Program-made: the position numbers and the translations under genes
Shown here: positions 1 through 9,849 of the stretch, piece by piece
How positions within the stretch are numbered: the stretch's first letter is position 1
Layout of the letters: every line of letters begins with the position of its first letter
Assembly (NCBI GenBank): GCA_023213315.1
Contig: JAKCPI010001880.1
Location: forward strand, 62,001-126,000
DNA: 64,000 bases
From: Euborellia annulipes
Lineage: Eukaryota > Arthropoda > Insecta > Dermaptera > Anisolabididae
Direction of reading: 5' to 3'
Notes under the pieces: model-generated
Seen by the model: the letters and a program-made list of their open reading frames with translations, nothing else
Databases searched by the model: none
Told to the model about the DNA's origin: nothing

Positions 1-685
1 ATGACGCGTTAATGTAGGCCATATTTAAACAATTTATAACGTTTTATTTTTCAAAAAAAAAAAAAAAAGTCAGGTAAATATTTAATACTATATTGATAAG
101 AAATTAACATACCTACTTGATAAATGACGCAAAGGAGATAATCCTAAGAATTCTTTTGTTCTTTAGATACTTATAAATAAAATATTTGATTATTGAAAAA
201 TTATGAATAGAAATCTTTTAATATGCCTTCCTGCTATTCATTTCTATCTGACAAGTTTGCTTAATCACTTGGTTTCCTTTTTTTTTTTCTAATATCCTCA
301 TAGATTAGAATTCAGGAATTTTATGTGCAACAAACGGAATTTGAACTCACTTCTAATGCAATGACTTTTATTTGGCCGGCTACCAGAATGCAAAACAAAA
401 AAAAAACATAGTTGCCTTGAGATCTTTGTCTTATTTCTTTGCTTAAAGATCTTCAAAATTTCTGATTAGATTGGATGATAAAAGAATTTTATCGGATCTT
501 ATTTTATTAAATGATCTTTGAATCAAGTAGTTTTTTTAGTGGGGGGGGAGTAATTTGGTGTGATTGGTCGCACTTTCTCTGACTTTCGTTAATTTAAAGT
601 TGCATTCTGTACTTGTTTACCAGACGTATTGACATTCTGTATAATTCATCTAAAAATTGGTATATTTTGTCATATTTTATTATAA
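1..685. other. AT-rich stretch, no gene seen
   Basis: Low-complexity AT-rich DNA with no supportable gene. Bases 541-575 hold a run of eight G followed by a GGTGTGATTGGTCGCAC motif, which resembles the terminal hairpin of family A (see 7046-7139) and is probably a small relic. Around 330-375 there is a weak tRNA B-box-like string on the minus strand (GAGTTCAAATTCC), too little to call. Confidence 0.5.
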
Positions 686-945
686 TTGATTCCCGATTCA
701 TGCAATAATACAATATATTATTTTCATGCATAGTAATTATTGATTCGTATTACAGCGCTTTTTATTATGTAATTTACAAATTCACAAAATATGCCTTATT
801 TTATTTTGATGCATAAAAATGTCATTGATTCCTGAATTATGCCTCAATACAATATATTATTTTAATGCATAGAAATCATTGATTTGTATTATTATTTAAT
901 TTATAAATTCACAAAATATGCATTTTATTTTGATGCATAATTATA
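686..945. repeat. Two-copy tandem duplication, period about 139 bp
   Basis: The unit starting at 686 (TTGATTCCCGATTCATGC) recurs at 825 (TTGATTCCTGAATTATGC). The same internal landmarks follow in order in both: ACAATATATTATTTT, ATGCATAG, TTCACAAAATATGC and ATTTTGATGCATAA. The second unit has a few deletions and substitutions. It is an old local duplication with no coding potential. Confidence 0.75.
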
Positions 946-1026
946 ACTAAGAATCATGCGCATATATTTATGCAAATATTCTTTTTTTTCAACTTCACAT
1001 ATGCATTTCAACATAGCATAACATAT

Positions 1027-1350
1027 ACAGGGTGGCCCAAGGTAAATTGCTGATTTGGGAATGAAATAAAAAAATAATACATTTTTATTTTTCTCATATT
1101 GGACAATAATAGAGGTTTCTAATTACATGTTTTTAAACAGTATATCTGGCAATTGTTTACCCCCATAATCCATACACTGCTGTAATCTTTTTCTGAAATT
1201 CTCATGCACTCTTTCAAGCATGTCTTCTGGTATACTTGTTCTGAAGGTTTTTGGAACGGTTGCAATACACCTTCGGCTTCAGGTAACCCCAAAGAAAAAA
1301 ATCGCATGGGTTTAAGTCCGGTGAGCGTGCGGACCAGTTGAGATTCTCCT
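1027..1350 (-). mobile_element. Mariner-type DNA transposon, 3' half only
   Basis: The block starts just after a TA dinucleotide (1025-1026) with CAGGGTGGCCCAAGG, a terminus of the TACAGGGTG type common in arthropod Tc1/mariner-like elements, and continues on the minus strand as a transposase C-terminus (see 1123-1350). The rest of the element and its other terminal repeat are missing; SINE-like sequence abuts near 1350-1390. It is an old, truncated copy. Confidence 0.65.
1123..1350 (-). pseudogene. Mariner-like transposase C-terminus, frameshifted
   Basis: Two minus-strand frames together give the end of a Tc1/mariner superfamily transposase. The upstream frame reads NWSARSPDLNPCDFFLWGYL (about 1285-1345), the block typical of the last catalytic acidic region of these enzymes. 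The reading then shifts frame between about 1231 and 1290 and continues as PEDMLERVHENFRKRL and DYGGKQLPDILFKNM up to the stop at 1123-1125. A single-frame ORF across this stretch hides the homology because it uses the wrong frame for both halves. There is no N-terminal DNA-binding domain and no first or second catalytic Asp, so it cannot encode an active enzyme. Recognition is from the conserved SPDLNPCDFFLWG block; the subfamily is not assigned. Confidence 0.75.
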
Positions 1351-1387
1351 TCTGAGAGATAAGCCTTTAAGGAAACGTTTGCCTTAA

Positions 1388-1500
1388 AGGTGTACTGGCA
1401 CCTTATACCAAGGGTCGCGGGCTCGCTTCTCGTCTCATGCGACAATTTGTCTCAATTGGATTGGCAGTGCGAATATTCACACTTGATTTTCAAAATAACG
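1388..1500 (+). mobile_element. tRNA-derived SINE fragment
   Basis: The string ACCAAGGGTCGCGGGCTCGC (1399-1418) is a decayed tRNA-like B box. It is followed by CTCATGCGACAATTTG, the same body as the minus-strand SINE at 61228-61340 (CTCATGCGACAATTTA). The 5' A box is degraded or lost. It abuts the mariner relic on its left. Confidence 0.5.
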
Positions 1501-1611
1501 CTCTGATATGATATTGATATTTCTTAAATCCAATAAAAGCTTTTCCTTTTTTTTTTTTTAAATCCTCTCTTTTCTCACTTTACACGATTTGCTTTCTGTT
1601 TAATTTAATTT

Positions 1612-2330
1612 TTTACTTTCTCGTACCCTATATATGAAATATATAGGAGAGAAAGTATTGCGATCATGTCAAAAATTCGATGTCGAGATTTTGATGGATA
1701 TACATGTTTTGAGGTCCCCTGAGTCCAAAAAAAGTGGGTCCCGCAAATTGGTCTGTGTGTGTGTGTGTGTGTATGTCTGTGTGTCTGTGTGTGTGTAACG
1801 ATTTTTAGCATGAAGGAATTGAGCTACCGGATTGAAATTTTATATTTAACTTAGGTACCTTTGAAGAATCTCAAAATAAGCTTTTGAACAAAATCGGCCA
1901 AAAAGTACTAGTACTTTACTGATGTACTTTTTCAGTTTTTTTCGATTTTCTCAAAATTCCCTCCAAGGATTTTTTTTAAAATTCATAAATCAATTATTTT
2001 TTAGATGCTCTTTAAAATGTATATTCTCATTTTGCCGTTGAAATCTTCTGAAGACCACTTTACTCTTGTTCTTCATAGGAAAGTAGAAATGGTTGCCATG
2101 GTAACGGAATTTAAATCTTTTTCTTTTTATTAGATTAAAAATCAATTATTATTTAAATTCCCATTTATTTTTATTTTATTTGTGTCTTTAATTGTTTCCG
2201 GGAAAACATATATCACTCTCTCTCTCTCTCTCTCTCTCTCACTTGCAAACATTATCGCCTGTCTCTCCGCCTTCTCTCATAGGCCTAATGTTAATTTCCT
2301 ATTGGGATCTATGGGAGAGGCGTGGCTTCA
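1612..2330 (+). mobile_element. Family A repeat, copy 1
   Basis: It begins with TACTTTCTCGTACCCTATAT and an inner partial inverted repeat (ATGAAATATATAGGAGAGAAAGTA). Next come a conserved body (GATGTCGAGATTTTGATGG, about 1679), a (TG)n tract (1752-1796), then AGCATGAAGGAATTGAGC and AAAGTACTAGTACTTTACT. The same order is found at 7476, 9049 and 35415 and, as a palindrome, at 47563. This copy lacks the hairpin end seen in copy 2 and has a (CT)n tract at 2216-2242. It has no coding potential; frames across the TG and CT tracts are artefacts. The transposon class is not known to me. Confidence 0.7.
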
Positions 2331-2965
2331 CCTGGTGGCAAAAAATGAACTAGCGATTGTAGGATTGAATGGCTGAGCTGATACGCAAGTACACGTGTTT
2401 TATGAGACAAAAAGTTTAATTAAAAATAAAAAATGGGTGTGACGATACAGGAAATTTGTAGGTTTTCTTCTGCCACACTTACTAATAGAAATTTTATTTG
2501 TGGAGATAATATTATTGATCCTGGTCATGTTTTAAAGTGAGTAATAGTAATGACAGTTTCAATGACAGACCAAATTCTTGCTTTCTGTTTACAAACAACA
2601 AGTTTACGAGAAGAATTTCATGAAATAAATGATGAAATTTCATAATAATAATAACAATTGGGTTGGATGCTCGTATAAGGCTGGATTAGGAAGTACCTGT
2701 AAGCACATTTGTGGCTGTACTTTTATTCTGTAACCGCTATTTATGATATCTGATATGATGTTAGCCAAAAAGTGTTGGAAATATTTTATTGTAATAATAA
2801 ATACAAGATAATTAAATGATAAATTAACTAAAAAATTAATACCGGTAATTAAATATAAAATTAATAATTTTTTTTTTTTTGTACTTACAAAAATAATTTA
2901 GAAGATTTAAAAAATATCACGTGAATGTGTTTGGAGTGCACCACATAAATCAGCTCTTAAAAAAA
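2331..2965. other. AT-rich stretch, no gene seen
   Basis: No element end, tRNA-like box or open frame of interest was recognised here; short A and T runs only. Confidence 0.45.
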
Positions 2966-2971
2966 TACGAT

Positions 2972-3128
2972 ATTTATTTATTTATTTATTTATTTGAATT
3001 AAATATTACAATAATATCTTTACAAATACTAAGGACTACAGAGCCTATGCTCTAAATCAGCCCTGATAAAACAAAATAAAAAAATTAAAAGTACAGTTGT
3101 TTATTGTTTAATTAATTAATTGTTTTAG
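2972..3128 (-). mobile_element. Non-LTR retrotransposon 3' tail, minus strand
   Basis: Read on the minus strand, the segment runs from a short GC-richer part (GGGCTGATTTAGAGCATAGG) through TTTGTAAAGATATTGTAATA into an (AAAT)n tail at plus positions 2972-2994. A 3' UTR ending in a short A-rich tandem repeat is typical of LINE 3' ends. There is no coding part. It lies directly left of the first 595-bp direct repeat. Confidence 0.4.
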
Positions 3129-3724
3129 TTAATATTCAAAATCTTCTAAAATCAAAGTTTAGAAAAACAAATTTTTTTATATTCATTGATCGAGAGAAAA
3201 AATATATCAAAATCATTTAATACCTTATTAAATAATTCCATTGATGAAATTAATGGAGATTGTTTGAATGATGTGGTTTTGTGCTTTGGAATGCAGAAAA
3301 GATCAAAACCTCGGTTATTTGGTCTTGGGACTCTAAATGATAGCGATTCCAAAAGCACCGGACAATTTATTAAATTATTCAGTAGTTTAAAAATTAGGAT
3401 TAATTTGTTACACTATGAGAGGCCTTTGCTCGAGCACAATTGTTTTGGAGAAAAACAAGAAAAAGATAGAGGCAAAAATTAAAAAGAAGGCTTCTAAATC
3501 TGATAGATTGATTCTTCTACAATAAAATTATTTATAATTTTCACTATACTGTCTTTTTTTTTTGGAAAATAATGAAATCGAACTGTTTCATGCTTAGATG
3601 CATGACTTTTGCACCCATAAACACAAAGTAGATAGACATTGCTTTTATTTTTATAAGGAGAAAATTTCATATTTGTGAATATATTAGTGTATGTATGTAT
3701 TATTTATTAATCTAACAATAATGT
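3129..3724. repeat. Long direct repeat flanking the LINE, left copy
   Basis: This 596-bp segment, starting TTAATATTCAAAATC and ending CTAACAATAATGT, is repeated at 6048-6642 with only one difference noticed by eye: ten versus nine T in the run near 3554 and 6473. The two copies sit directly on either side of a 5'-truncated LINE, so the simplest reading is an exceptionally long target-site duplication; usual LINE duplications are about 5-20 bp. It carries a 98-codon open frame (3186-3482) that I do not recognise, duplicated unchanged in the other copy. Confidence 0.85.
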
Positions 3725-3726
3725 AA

Positions 3727-5896
3727 CGTAACATAATTAAACAAACAAAGAATAATTACCACAAAAAAATAACAAATCAAATGGCGGAAATAAAAAATGG
3801 TACGCAATTTTGGTCGTTAGTAAGAAAAATAAGAAATAGAAAAAACAATAGCGATAATAATGAAATCGAAATGGAAGAATGGGTAAAATTTTATGAAGAC
3901 TTCTACGATCAGAAAACATATAATCTAAATATAAATAAGTTTATAACGCCAATACATCCGTTCCTAGATCAACCTATAACTCTAGATGAAATAAAAAAAT
4001 GTTTAAAAAAAGCAAAAAGCAGAAAATCTCCGGGGCTAGATGAAATAAAAAATGAAATGTATAAATTCCTAACCCCGGAATGGCTACACTATCTACAAAA
4101 TATGTTCAATGTCATATTTGAAAAAGAAAAGGTTCCTCAAGAATGGGGAAAAATTAAAATGAGACTTATTCACAAAAAAGGAAACTTAAATAATCCAATA
4201 AACTATAGAAATATCGCTCTAATAAATTGCATAACAAAATTATTCAATAATATATTAACAGAGAGAATCAAAGAATGGGCTGAAAAAAATAATATTATAT
4301 CCGAGACCCAAGCCGGATTTAGAAAAAACAGAGGCTGTATGGATAACCTATTTGTATTAAGCTCGGCAATAGCAAACAATATAAGATTAAAAGGAAGATA
4401 CCTTTTTGCAATATTTGTCGATTTCGAAAAAGCTTTCGACTCGATCGAACATACAAGATTATATGAAAATTTACTTGAAAATGGACTAAGTGGAAAACTA
4501 ATTAATATAATAAAAGATATATATGACAAATCGATGATGGTGGTAAATTGGAGGGAGGAAATTTCTAAAGAAATAAAGATCACGAAAGGAATTTTGCAGG
4601 GGGGACCCCTTGAGCCCATACCTGTTTTCTCTTTTTATTAATGATTTAGGGAAATATTTTAGAAAAAGAGGACATAAAGGAGTTAATATGGACGATAAAA
4701 ATGAAATAATAGAATTAATGTTTGCCGATGATTTAGTATTATTATCAGATACAGAAATAGAAACAAAAAAACTACTACAAACTTTAGAATCATATGCTAA
4801 TCAAAAAGGACTGAAAGTTAATTTAAGCAAAACAAAAATACTACCATTTAGAAAGAGTCCAAAATGCAAGAAATTAAATCAATTTGATTATAAAGGAAAA
4901 AAAGTAGACATAGTAAATGAATATACTTATCTAGGAGTCCCTTTCTCTATAAGCGGAAAATTTAATAGAGCAACAGAGAGTTTTATGGCAAAAGCAACGG
5001 TTGCCTTTAACAATGTAAGAAGCATCTTAATAACTACAAAATCGGATAGTTGGGAGACAAAAATAAAACTACAAAATGCTATAATTAATTCAACACTACT
5101 ATATGCTGCCGAACTATGGGCTCTCCGGTATGGCTCGAAATTAGGGCAGACAGAGGCAAAATACAAAAAATCACTTCTACAACTCCCCAAAACAACACCA
5201 AACGACTATATATATTTGGAGACAGGGAACAACAGCGTCGAAGAATCCATAATGAAGAAGACAATTTCTTGGTGGAACAAACTAAGAGATATGCCGGAAA
5301 ACAGATTACCAAAAGTATGTTTAAAAAGATTAATACACTTGGACAGCGTCACAACCAATAAGGAAGACATAAACTGGTATACCCAATTTAAAAACTTATT
5401 GAAACCCTTAAATATTGAACCACACGAAATAAATAAAAAAAATGTCAAACTAATAATAGAAAAGTATACTACAAAACAAAGAAATGAGGTAAAAATAAGA
5501 TTAGAAAATTCACACTACAGTGAAACCTATAAAAGTATCTATCCGGAAACCGGCCCTGCCAAATATTTGCTAATGAGGAACTCCATCTCAAAACACCGGA
5601 TAATTGCACAGTTAAGATTAGCAAATGAAAGCCACTTTATACAAATAATCTACAAAGAGAACATATTAAGAATAAACCCACAAGAAATATGTAGTGTTTG
5701 CAACTTAAAAGTGAACGAAAACTTAAAACACATAGTTACAGAATGCCCAATGTACCATACAAGCAGAGAAAATCACATAAAAAAGTACATGCAAAACAAC
5801 AGCCTGGCAGAGATACTCAAGATAGAGACCCAAGAACATGTAAATGATGTGTATCACTTTATAGTGGAAGTCATAAAAAGAAGACTTTTAATTTAA
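3727..5896 (+). pseudogene. LINE reverse transcriptase, truncated and frameshifted
   Basis: The frame is open from 3727, right at the junction; an in-frame TAA lies in the flank at 3724-3726. The first Met is at 3781. Counting from that Met, motifs in order are SPGLDEIKNEM (83-93), NYRNIAL (141-147), QAGFRKNRGCMDNL (177-190), the first catalytic block FVDFEKAFD (212-220) and GILQG (270-274). A one-base frameshift in the G run at 4599-4604 moves the reading to the next frame. That frame, open from 4610 to the stop at 5894-5896, carries SPYLFSLFINDL, the catalytic FADDLVLL (38-45), KTKILPF (74-80) and YTYLGVPF (105-112). Near the end is a CX2CX9HX4C motif (Cys361, Cys364, His374, Cys379 of the second frame), as found at the C-terminus of many LINEs. 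The whole RT core is present but broken by the shift, and the N-terminus is lost. The clade is not assigned. Confidence 0.9.
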
Positions 5897-5937
5897 TATA
5901 TAAACATTCGTATCTAAATCAAAGATATTTTATCTGT

Positions 5938-6047
5938 AAAAAAAAAAAAAAAAAAAAACAATGTAAAAAGATTGTGCTAAAAAAAAAACTCACTCATTTG
6001 TATAACCATAGGTTAAAAACAAATAAAGTTTTATATATATATATATA
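5938..6047 (+). other. LINE 3' UTR with poly(A) signal
   Basis: After the stop codon the element has an internal A run (5938-5958), a second A run near 5981-5989, an AATAAA at 6022-6027 and a (TA)n stretch that meets the right 595-bp repeat at 6048. This marks the 3' end of the LINE and argues that the 595-bp unit is not part of its 3' UTR. Confidence 0.65.
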
Positions 6048-6642
6048 TTAATATTCAAAATCTTCTAAAATCAAAGTTTAGAAAAACAAATTTTTTTATA
6101 TTCATTGATCGAGAGAAAAAATATATCAAAATCATTTAATACCTTATTAAATAATTCCATTGATGAAATTAATGGAGATTGTTTGAATGATGTGGTTTTG
6201 TGCTTTGGAATGCAGAAAAGATCAAAACCTCGGTTATTTGGTCTTGGGACTCTAAATGATAGCGATTCCAAAAGCACCGGACAATTTATTAAATTATTCA
6301 GTAGTTTAAAAATTAGGATTAATTTGTTACACTATGAGAGGCCTTTGCTCGAGCACAATTGTTTTGGAGAAAAACAAGAAAAAGATAGAGGCAAAAATTA
6401 AAAAGAAGGCTTCTAAATCTGATAGATTGATTCTTCTACAATAAAATTATTTATAATTTTCACTATACTGTCTTTTTTTTTGGAAAATAATGAAATCGAA
6501 CTGTTTCATGCTTAGATGCATGACTTTTGCACCCATAAACACAAAGTAGATAGACATTGCTTTTATTTTTATAAGGAGAAAATTTCATATTTGTGAATAT
6601 ATTAGTGTATGTATGTATTATTTATTAATCTAACAATAATGT
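6048..6642. repeat. Long direct repeat flanking the LINE, right copy
   Basis: Right-hand partner of 3129-3724, one T shorter in a T run. It ends at AATAATGT, after which the left copy continues into the LINE while this copy continues into unrelated DNA (TTACTCGTGGG). This junction is what defines the end of the duplicated segment. Confidence 0.85.
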
Positions 6643-6792
6643 TTACTCGTGGGTTATAACTTTTTTTTTTAAATAATACAATTATATCAGATGTTTAAAT
6701 GTTCTTGTCCCTTATATCACGTTAAACATATGAAGGTTTATCCTACAATAGCTAGTTCGACTTTAAGCCACCAGGTAGCGTATTGAAATGCT

Positions 6793-7139
6793 AAAGATCC
6801 CAATAGGGATTTGTATGTTAATTTCGATTCAAAAGGGGGTCCCCTTTGGAACTTTTACGCATTTAAAATTTTTTTTTCCAATTCTTATGAAATTTTGTAT
6901 TTATTTACGATTCTATATTGTGTATAGAATGTCCAAATATGAGATTAAAATTTTGAAAAATAACCATAGTTTATTTCAAGCAATCAACATTTAAAATGCA
7001 AGTTTGAAACTAAGGTGCTATGGGAAACTAAATATATCTCGACACAAAAAATCTGGTGTGACCAGCACGGTGCACAACTTTCTCTTACCGAAGGGTAAGA
7101 GAAAGTTGTGTGCTGTGCGCCAGTCACACCAGATTTTTT
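6793..7139 (+). mobile_element. Family A, 3' part only
   Basis: From GGGATTTGTATGTTAATTTC to the terminal hairpin this segment is nearly identical to 8199-8535, the tail of family A copy 2. Shared landmarks include GATTCAAAAGGGGGTCCCC, ATAACCATAGTTTATTT and CTAAATATATCTCGACAC. It is a 5'-truncated copy with the same 3' end. Confidence 0.75.
7046..7139. repeat. Long terminal hairpin of family A
   Basis: An imperfect inverted repeat with arms of about 44 bases and a four-base GAAG loop. The left arm starts AAAAAATCTGGTGTGACC and ends AACTTTCTCTTACC; the right arm starts GGTAAGAGAAAGTTGTG and ends GTCACACCAGATTTTTT. A few mismatches and one indel lie in the middle, and the same imperfections are seen in the copy at 8442-8535, so they belong to the family. 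Confidence 0.85.
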
Positions 7140-7475
7140 TTTTTATATCGATTTTAGAAGCAAGAGCGATCCCTTCTCTCTCTAGTCTATTTCTAGTTTA
7201 ATTAGAGTTATTTATCACACTTTATAAGGTATACGTAATTACAAACACATTTGGATGTTTAATTATACTATAAGTTAAGCATGCTGGCTTGTAAATGAAG
7301 GCGGCGTTGGTGTTGGTTGATGAATGCAGAGTGTAAGCACAATACTCTCTCTCTCTCTCTCTCTCTCCCATCAAGCAAAGAATACCGATCAGGGTGAAAT
7401 CTTTTTTTTTTTCTTTCTCACCGATTTCCATAAGAAAATAATAAATTACTTAACATGTTGTTGCGATGTTCGATT

Positions 7476-7632
7476 AATTTTACTTTCTCTTAGCCTATAT
7501 ATGAAATATATAGGAGAGAAAGTATTGCGATCATGTCAAAAATTCGATGTCGAGATTTTGATGGATATACATGTTTTGAGGTCCCCTGAGTCCAAAAAAA
7601 GTGGGTCCCGCAAATTGGTCTGTGTGTATGTA

Positions 7633-7663
<31 letters not shown>

Positions 7664-8535
7664 GTGCGTGTGTCTGTATGTGTGGACAGATTTTTAGCAT
7701 GAAGGAATTGAGCTACCGGATTGAAATTTTATATTTAACTTAGGTACCTTCCCACACGCTCAAAATAAGCTTTTGAACAAAATCGGCCAAAAAGTACTAG
7801 TACTTTACTGATGTACTTTTTCAGTTTTTTTCGATTTTCTCAAAATTCCCTCCAAGGATTTTTTTTAAAAATCAAAAATCAATTATTTTTTAGATGCTCT
7901 TTAAAATGTATATTCTCATTTTGCCGTTGAAATCTTCTGAAGACCACTTTACTCTTGTTCTTCATAGGAAAGATAGAAATGGTTGCCATGGTAACGGAAT
8001 TTAAATCTTTTTCTTTTTATTAGATTAAAAATCAATTATTATTTAAATTCCCATTTTTTTTAAATTTATTTGTGTCTTTAATTGTTTCAAAGAAAACATA
8101 TATGTCTCTCTCTCACTTGCAAACATTATCGTCTGTCTCTACTCTTTTTAAATTCCCTTTCCACCTTATCTTCGCATAGAAACAATGTTAATTTCCTATA
8201 GGGATTTGTATGTTAATTTCGATTCAAAAGGGGGTCCCCTTTAGAACTTTTTAGGCATTTAAAATTTTTTTTTCCAATTCTTATGAAATTTTGTATTTAT
8301 TTACGATTCTATATTGTGTATAAAATGTCCAAATATGAGATTAAAATTTTGAAAAATAACCATAGTTTATTTGAAGCAGTCAACATTTAAAATCAAAGTT
8401 TGAAACTAAGGTGCTATCGGAAACTAAATATATCTCGACACAAAAAATCTGGTGTGACCAGCACAGTGCGCAACTTTCTCTTACCGAAGGGTAAGAGAAA
8501 GTTGTGTGCTGTGCGCCAGTCACACCAGATTTTTT
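7476..8535 (+). mobile_element. Family A repeat, copy 2 (most complete)
   Basis: Starts TTTTACTTTCTCTTAGCC with the short inner inverted repeat around ATATATGAAATATATAGG. It passes through the body shared with copy 1, a (TG)n tract (7621-7685), the AAAGTACTAGTACTTTACT block and the GATTCAAAAGGGGGTCCCC block, and ends in the long hairpin at 8442-8535. It is the only forward copy here with both ends. No long coding frame is evident apart from one made by the TG tract. A retroposed or foldback origin are both possible. Confidence 0.75.
8442..8535. repeat. Long terminal hairpin of family A, second copy
   Basis: Same hairpin as 7046-7139, with arms from AAAAAATCTGGTGTGACC to CTCTTACC, a GAAG loop, and GGTAAGAGAAAG to CACACCAGATTTTTT. 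It forms the 3' end of copy 2. Confidence 0.85.
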
Positions 8536-9048
8536 AAAGCTTATCTTAATTACTCAGATCTTATCAGTCAGTGTGTGTGTGTGTATGTAACGTTTTCTTT
8601 TTTTTTTTTTTTTTACATATTCCGACCCAAATTCATATAGGAACAACTTTAGTACCCGAGAATTCCCTAAAGTTGTTTTAATATATTTTTTTTTTATCTA
8701 AGCAGAACCTAACTGCAACAGACCGATTCAAGTTGTAATAACATTAAAACGGAGATCCATACCTTATTCGTCTTCGACGGGATCCTATATAGAGGCAGGA
8801 TAAAATTGCCTGATTCATTGAACAAAGAAATTGCCTACGCAAAACACTAATACATTACACGTTAAAAAAACATAGATATATTATGTGTCAGGGAGTAAAA
8901 AAAAATTTAGATTTATTAAGAACGAATCACAAAGTAGAGAACGAAAGAATCTTGAATGAAACACGCCAGCGCCATCTTTAGTAAGTGAATTTTATAGTCC
9001 ATATTACAAGAACGATAATCTTGTCCTATTTCAAATAAAAATTGAGTT
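8536..9048. other. No gene seen
   Basis: Contains a short (TG)n tract near 8571-8585 and poly(T) at 8598-8615. Nothing else was recognised. Confidence 0.4.
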
Positions 9049-9825
9049 TTTACTTTCTCTTACCTCTATATACGTTAAATATATAGAGCAGCGTTTTCCA
9101 AACTGTGAGGCGCGCCTCCCTAGGGAGATGCGGACTAGTCTAGGGGGAGGCGCGAATATTCGCCACAGCGAGCAATTTTTTAAACGACTGCTAAAGTTTT
9201 ATAAATAATATAATAAATATTACTAAAAGTAGAGGGTCTAATAGTTTGTATTAATAAATTTTTTATTTTGTAAATGGGGGGAGGGGGGGGGGCATCATAC
9301 AATTAATTATTTTTAAGGGAGGCGTGGTAACATAAAGTTTGGAAACCACTGATATATATAGAGAAAATATTAGATTCATGTCAAAAATTCGATGTCGAGA
9401 TTTTGATGGATATTCACATTTTGAGGTCCCCTGAATCCAAAAAATGGTTTTCGCGAAATGGTCTGTCTGTCTGTGATTGTTCAATTTTAAGCATGAAGGA
9501 ATTGAGCTACGAAGTTAAAATTTTATATTTAAGTTAGGCGAGGTGGAGCTTCAAAATAAGCTTTTAAACAAAATCGGCCAAAAATTACTAGTACTTTACT
9601 AATGTACTTTTTCAGTTTTTTTTCGATTTTCTCAAAATTCGCATCAACGATTTTGATTAAAATTCAAAAATCAATTATTATTTAGATGCTCTTTAAAATG
9701 TATCTTCTCATTTTGCCCTTGAAATCTTCTGAAGAACACTTTACTCTTCATAGGGAAGATAGGAGAAATGGTTGTTGCCATGTTAACAAAATATAAATAT
9801 TTTCCCATTTGTATAAATTTTATTA
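9049..9825 (+). mobile_element. Family A repeat, copy 3, split by a hAT element
   Basis: Starts TTTTTACTTTCTCTTACCTC, is interrupted at 9089-9351 by a hAT-type element, and resumes at AGAGAAAATATT with the family body: GATGTCGAGATTTTGATGG, AGCATGAAGGAATTGAGC and AATTACTAGTACTTTACT. The tail after about 9800 is lost and there is no hairpin. Confidence 0.7.
9089..9351. mobile_element. Non-autonomous hAT-type element
   Basis: Terminal inverted repeats CAGCGTTTTCCAAACT and, at the right end, AGTTTGGAAACCACTG. The 8-bp target duplication ATATAGAG (9081-9088) is found again at 9356-9363 after four extra AT bases, probably slippage. The length is about 263 bp and there is no transposase. It sits inside family A copy 3, so it is younger than that copy. 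Confidence 0.75.
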
Positions 9826-9849
9826 CATCTTGAATTCAAATGTACTCGG

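Larger units (their letters stand above)
3725..6047 (+). mobile_element. 5'-truncated non-LTR retrotransposon (LINE)
   Basis: The element begins abruptly at 3725, inside what should be the linker between endonuclease and reverse transcriptase. It contains the RT and C-terminal Cys/His region (3727-5896) and a short 3' UTR with A runs (5938-5958), an AATAAA at 6022-6027 and a (TA)n end. ORF1 and the endonuclease domain are absent, as expected for a copy truncated during target-primed reverse transcription. The C-terminus after the Cys/His motif is short, so it does not look like an R2-type restriction-like endonuclease element; an APE-type LINE is more likely. The near-identity of its flanks suggests recent insertion. 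Confidence 0.85.

Noticed and set aside
3186..3482. 98-codon open frame present in both 595-bp repeats, with an antisense frame on the other strand
   Set aside because: It is duplicated only because the whole segment is duplicated. I see no domain, no signal for translation and a composition close to the AT-rich background, so I do not call a gene.
3129..6642. Reading the flanking 595-bp repeats as LTRs of an LTR or Penelope-type element
   Set aside because: The RT has LINE motifs (FADD with QAGFRKNRG and YLGV blocks) and a LINE-type Cys/His end, there is an AATAAA and tail before the right repeat, and the left junction truncates the ORF. No GIY-YIG, integrase or protease is seen.
7324..7743. 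139-codon plus-strand frame
   Set aside because: It runs through (CT)n, T runs and (TG)n of family A; the translation is low-complexity (SLSLSLS, VCVCVCV).
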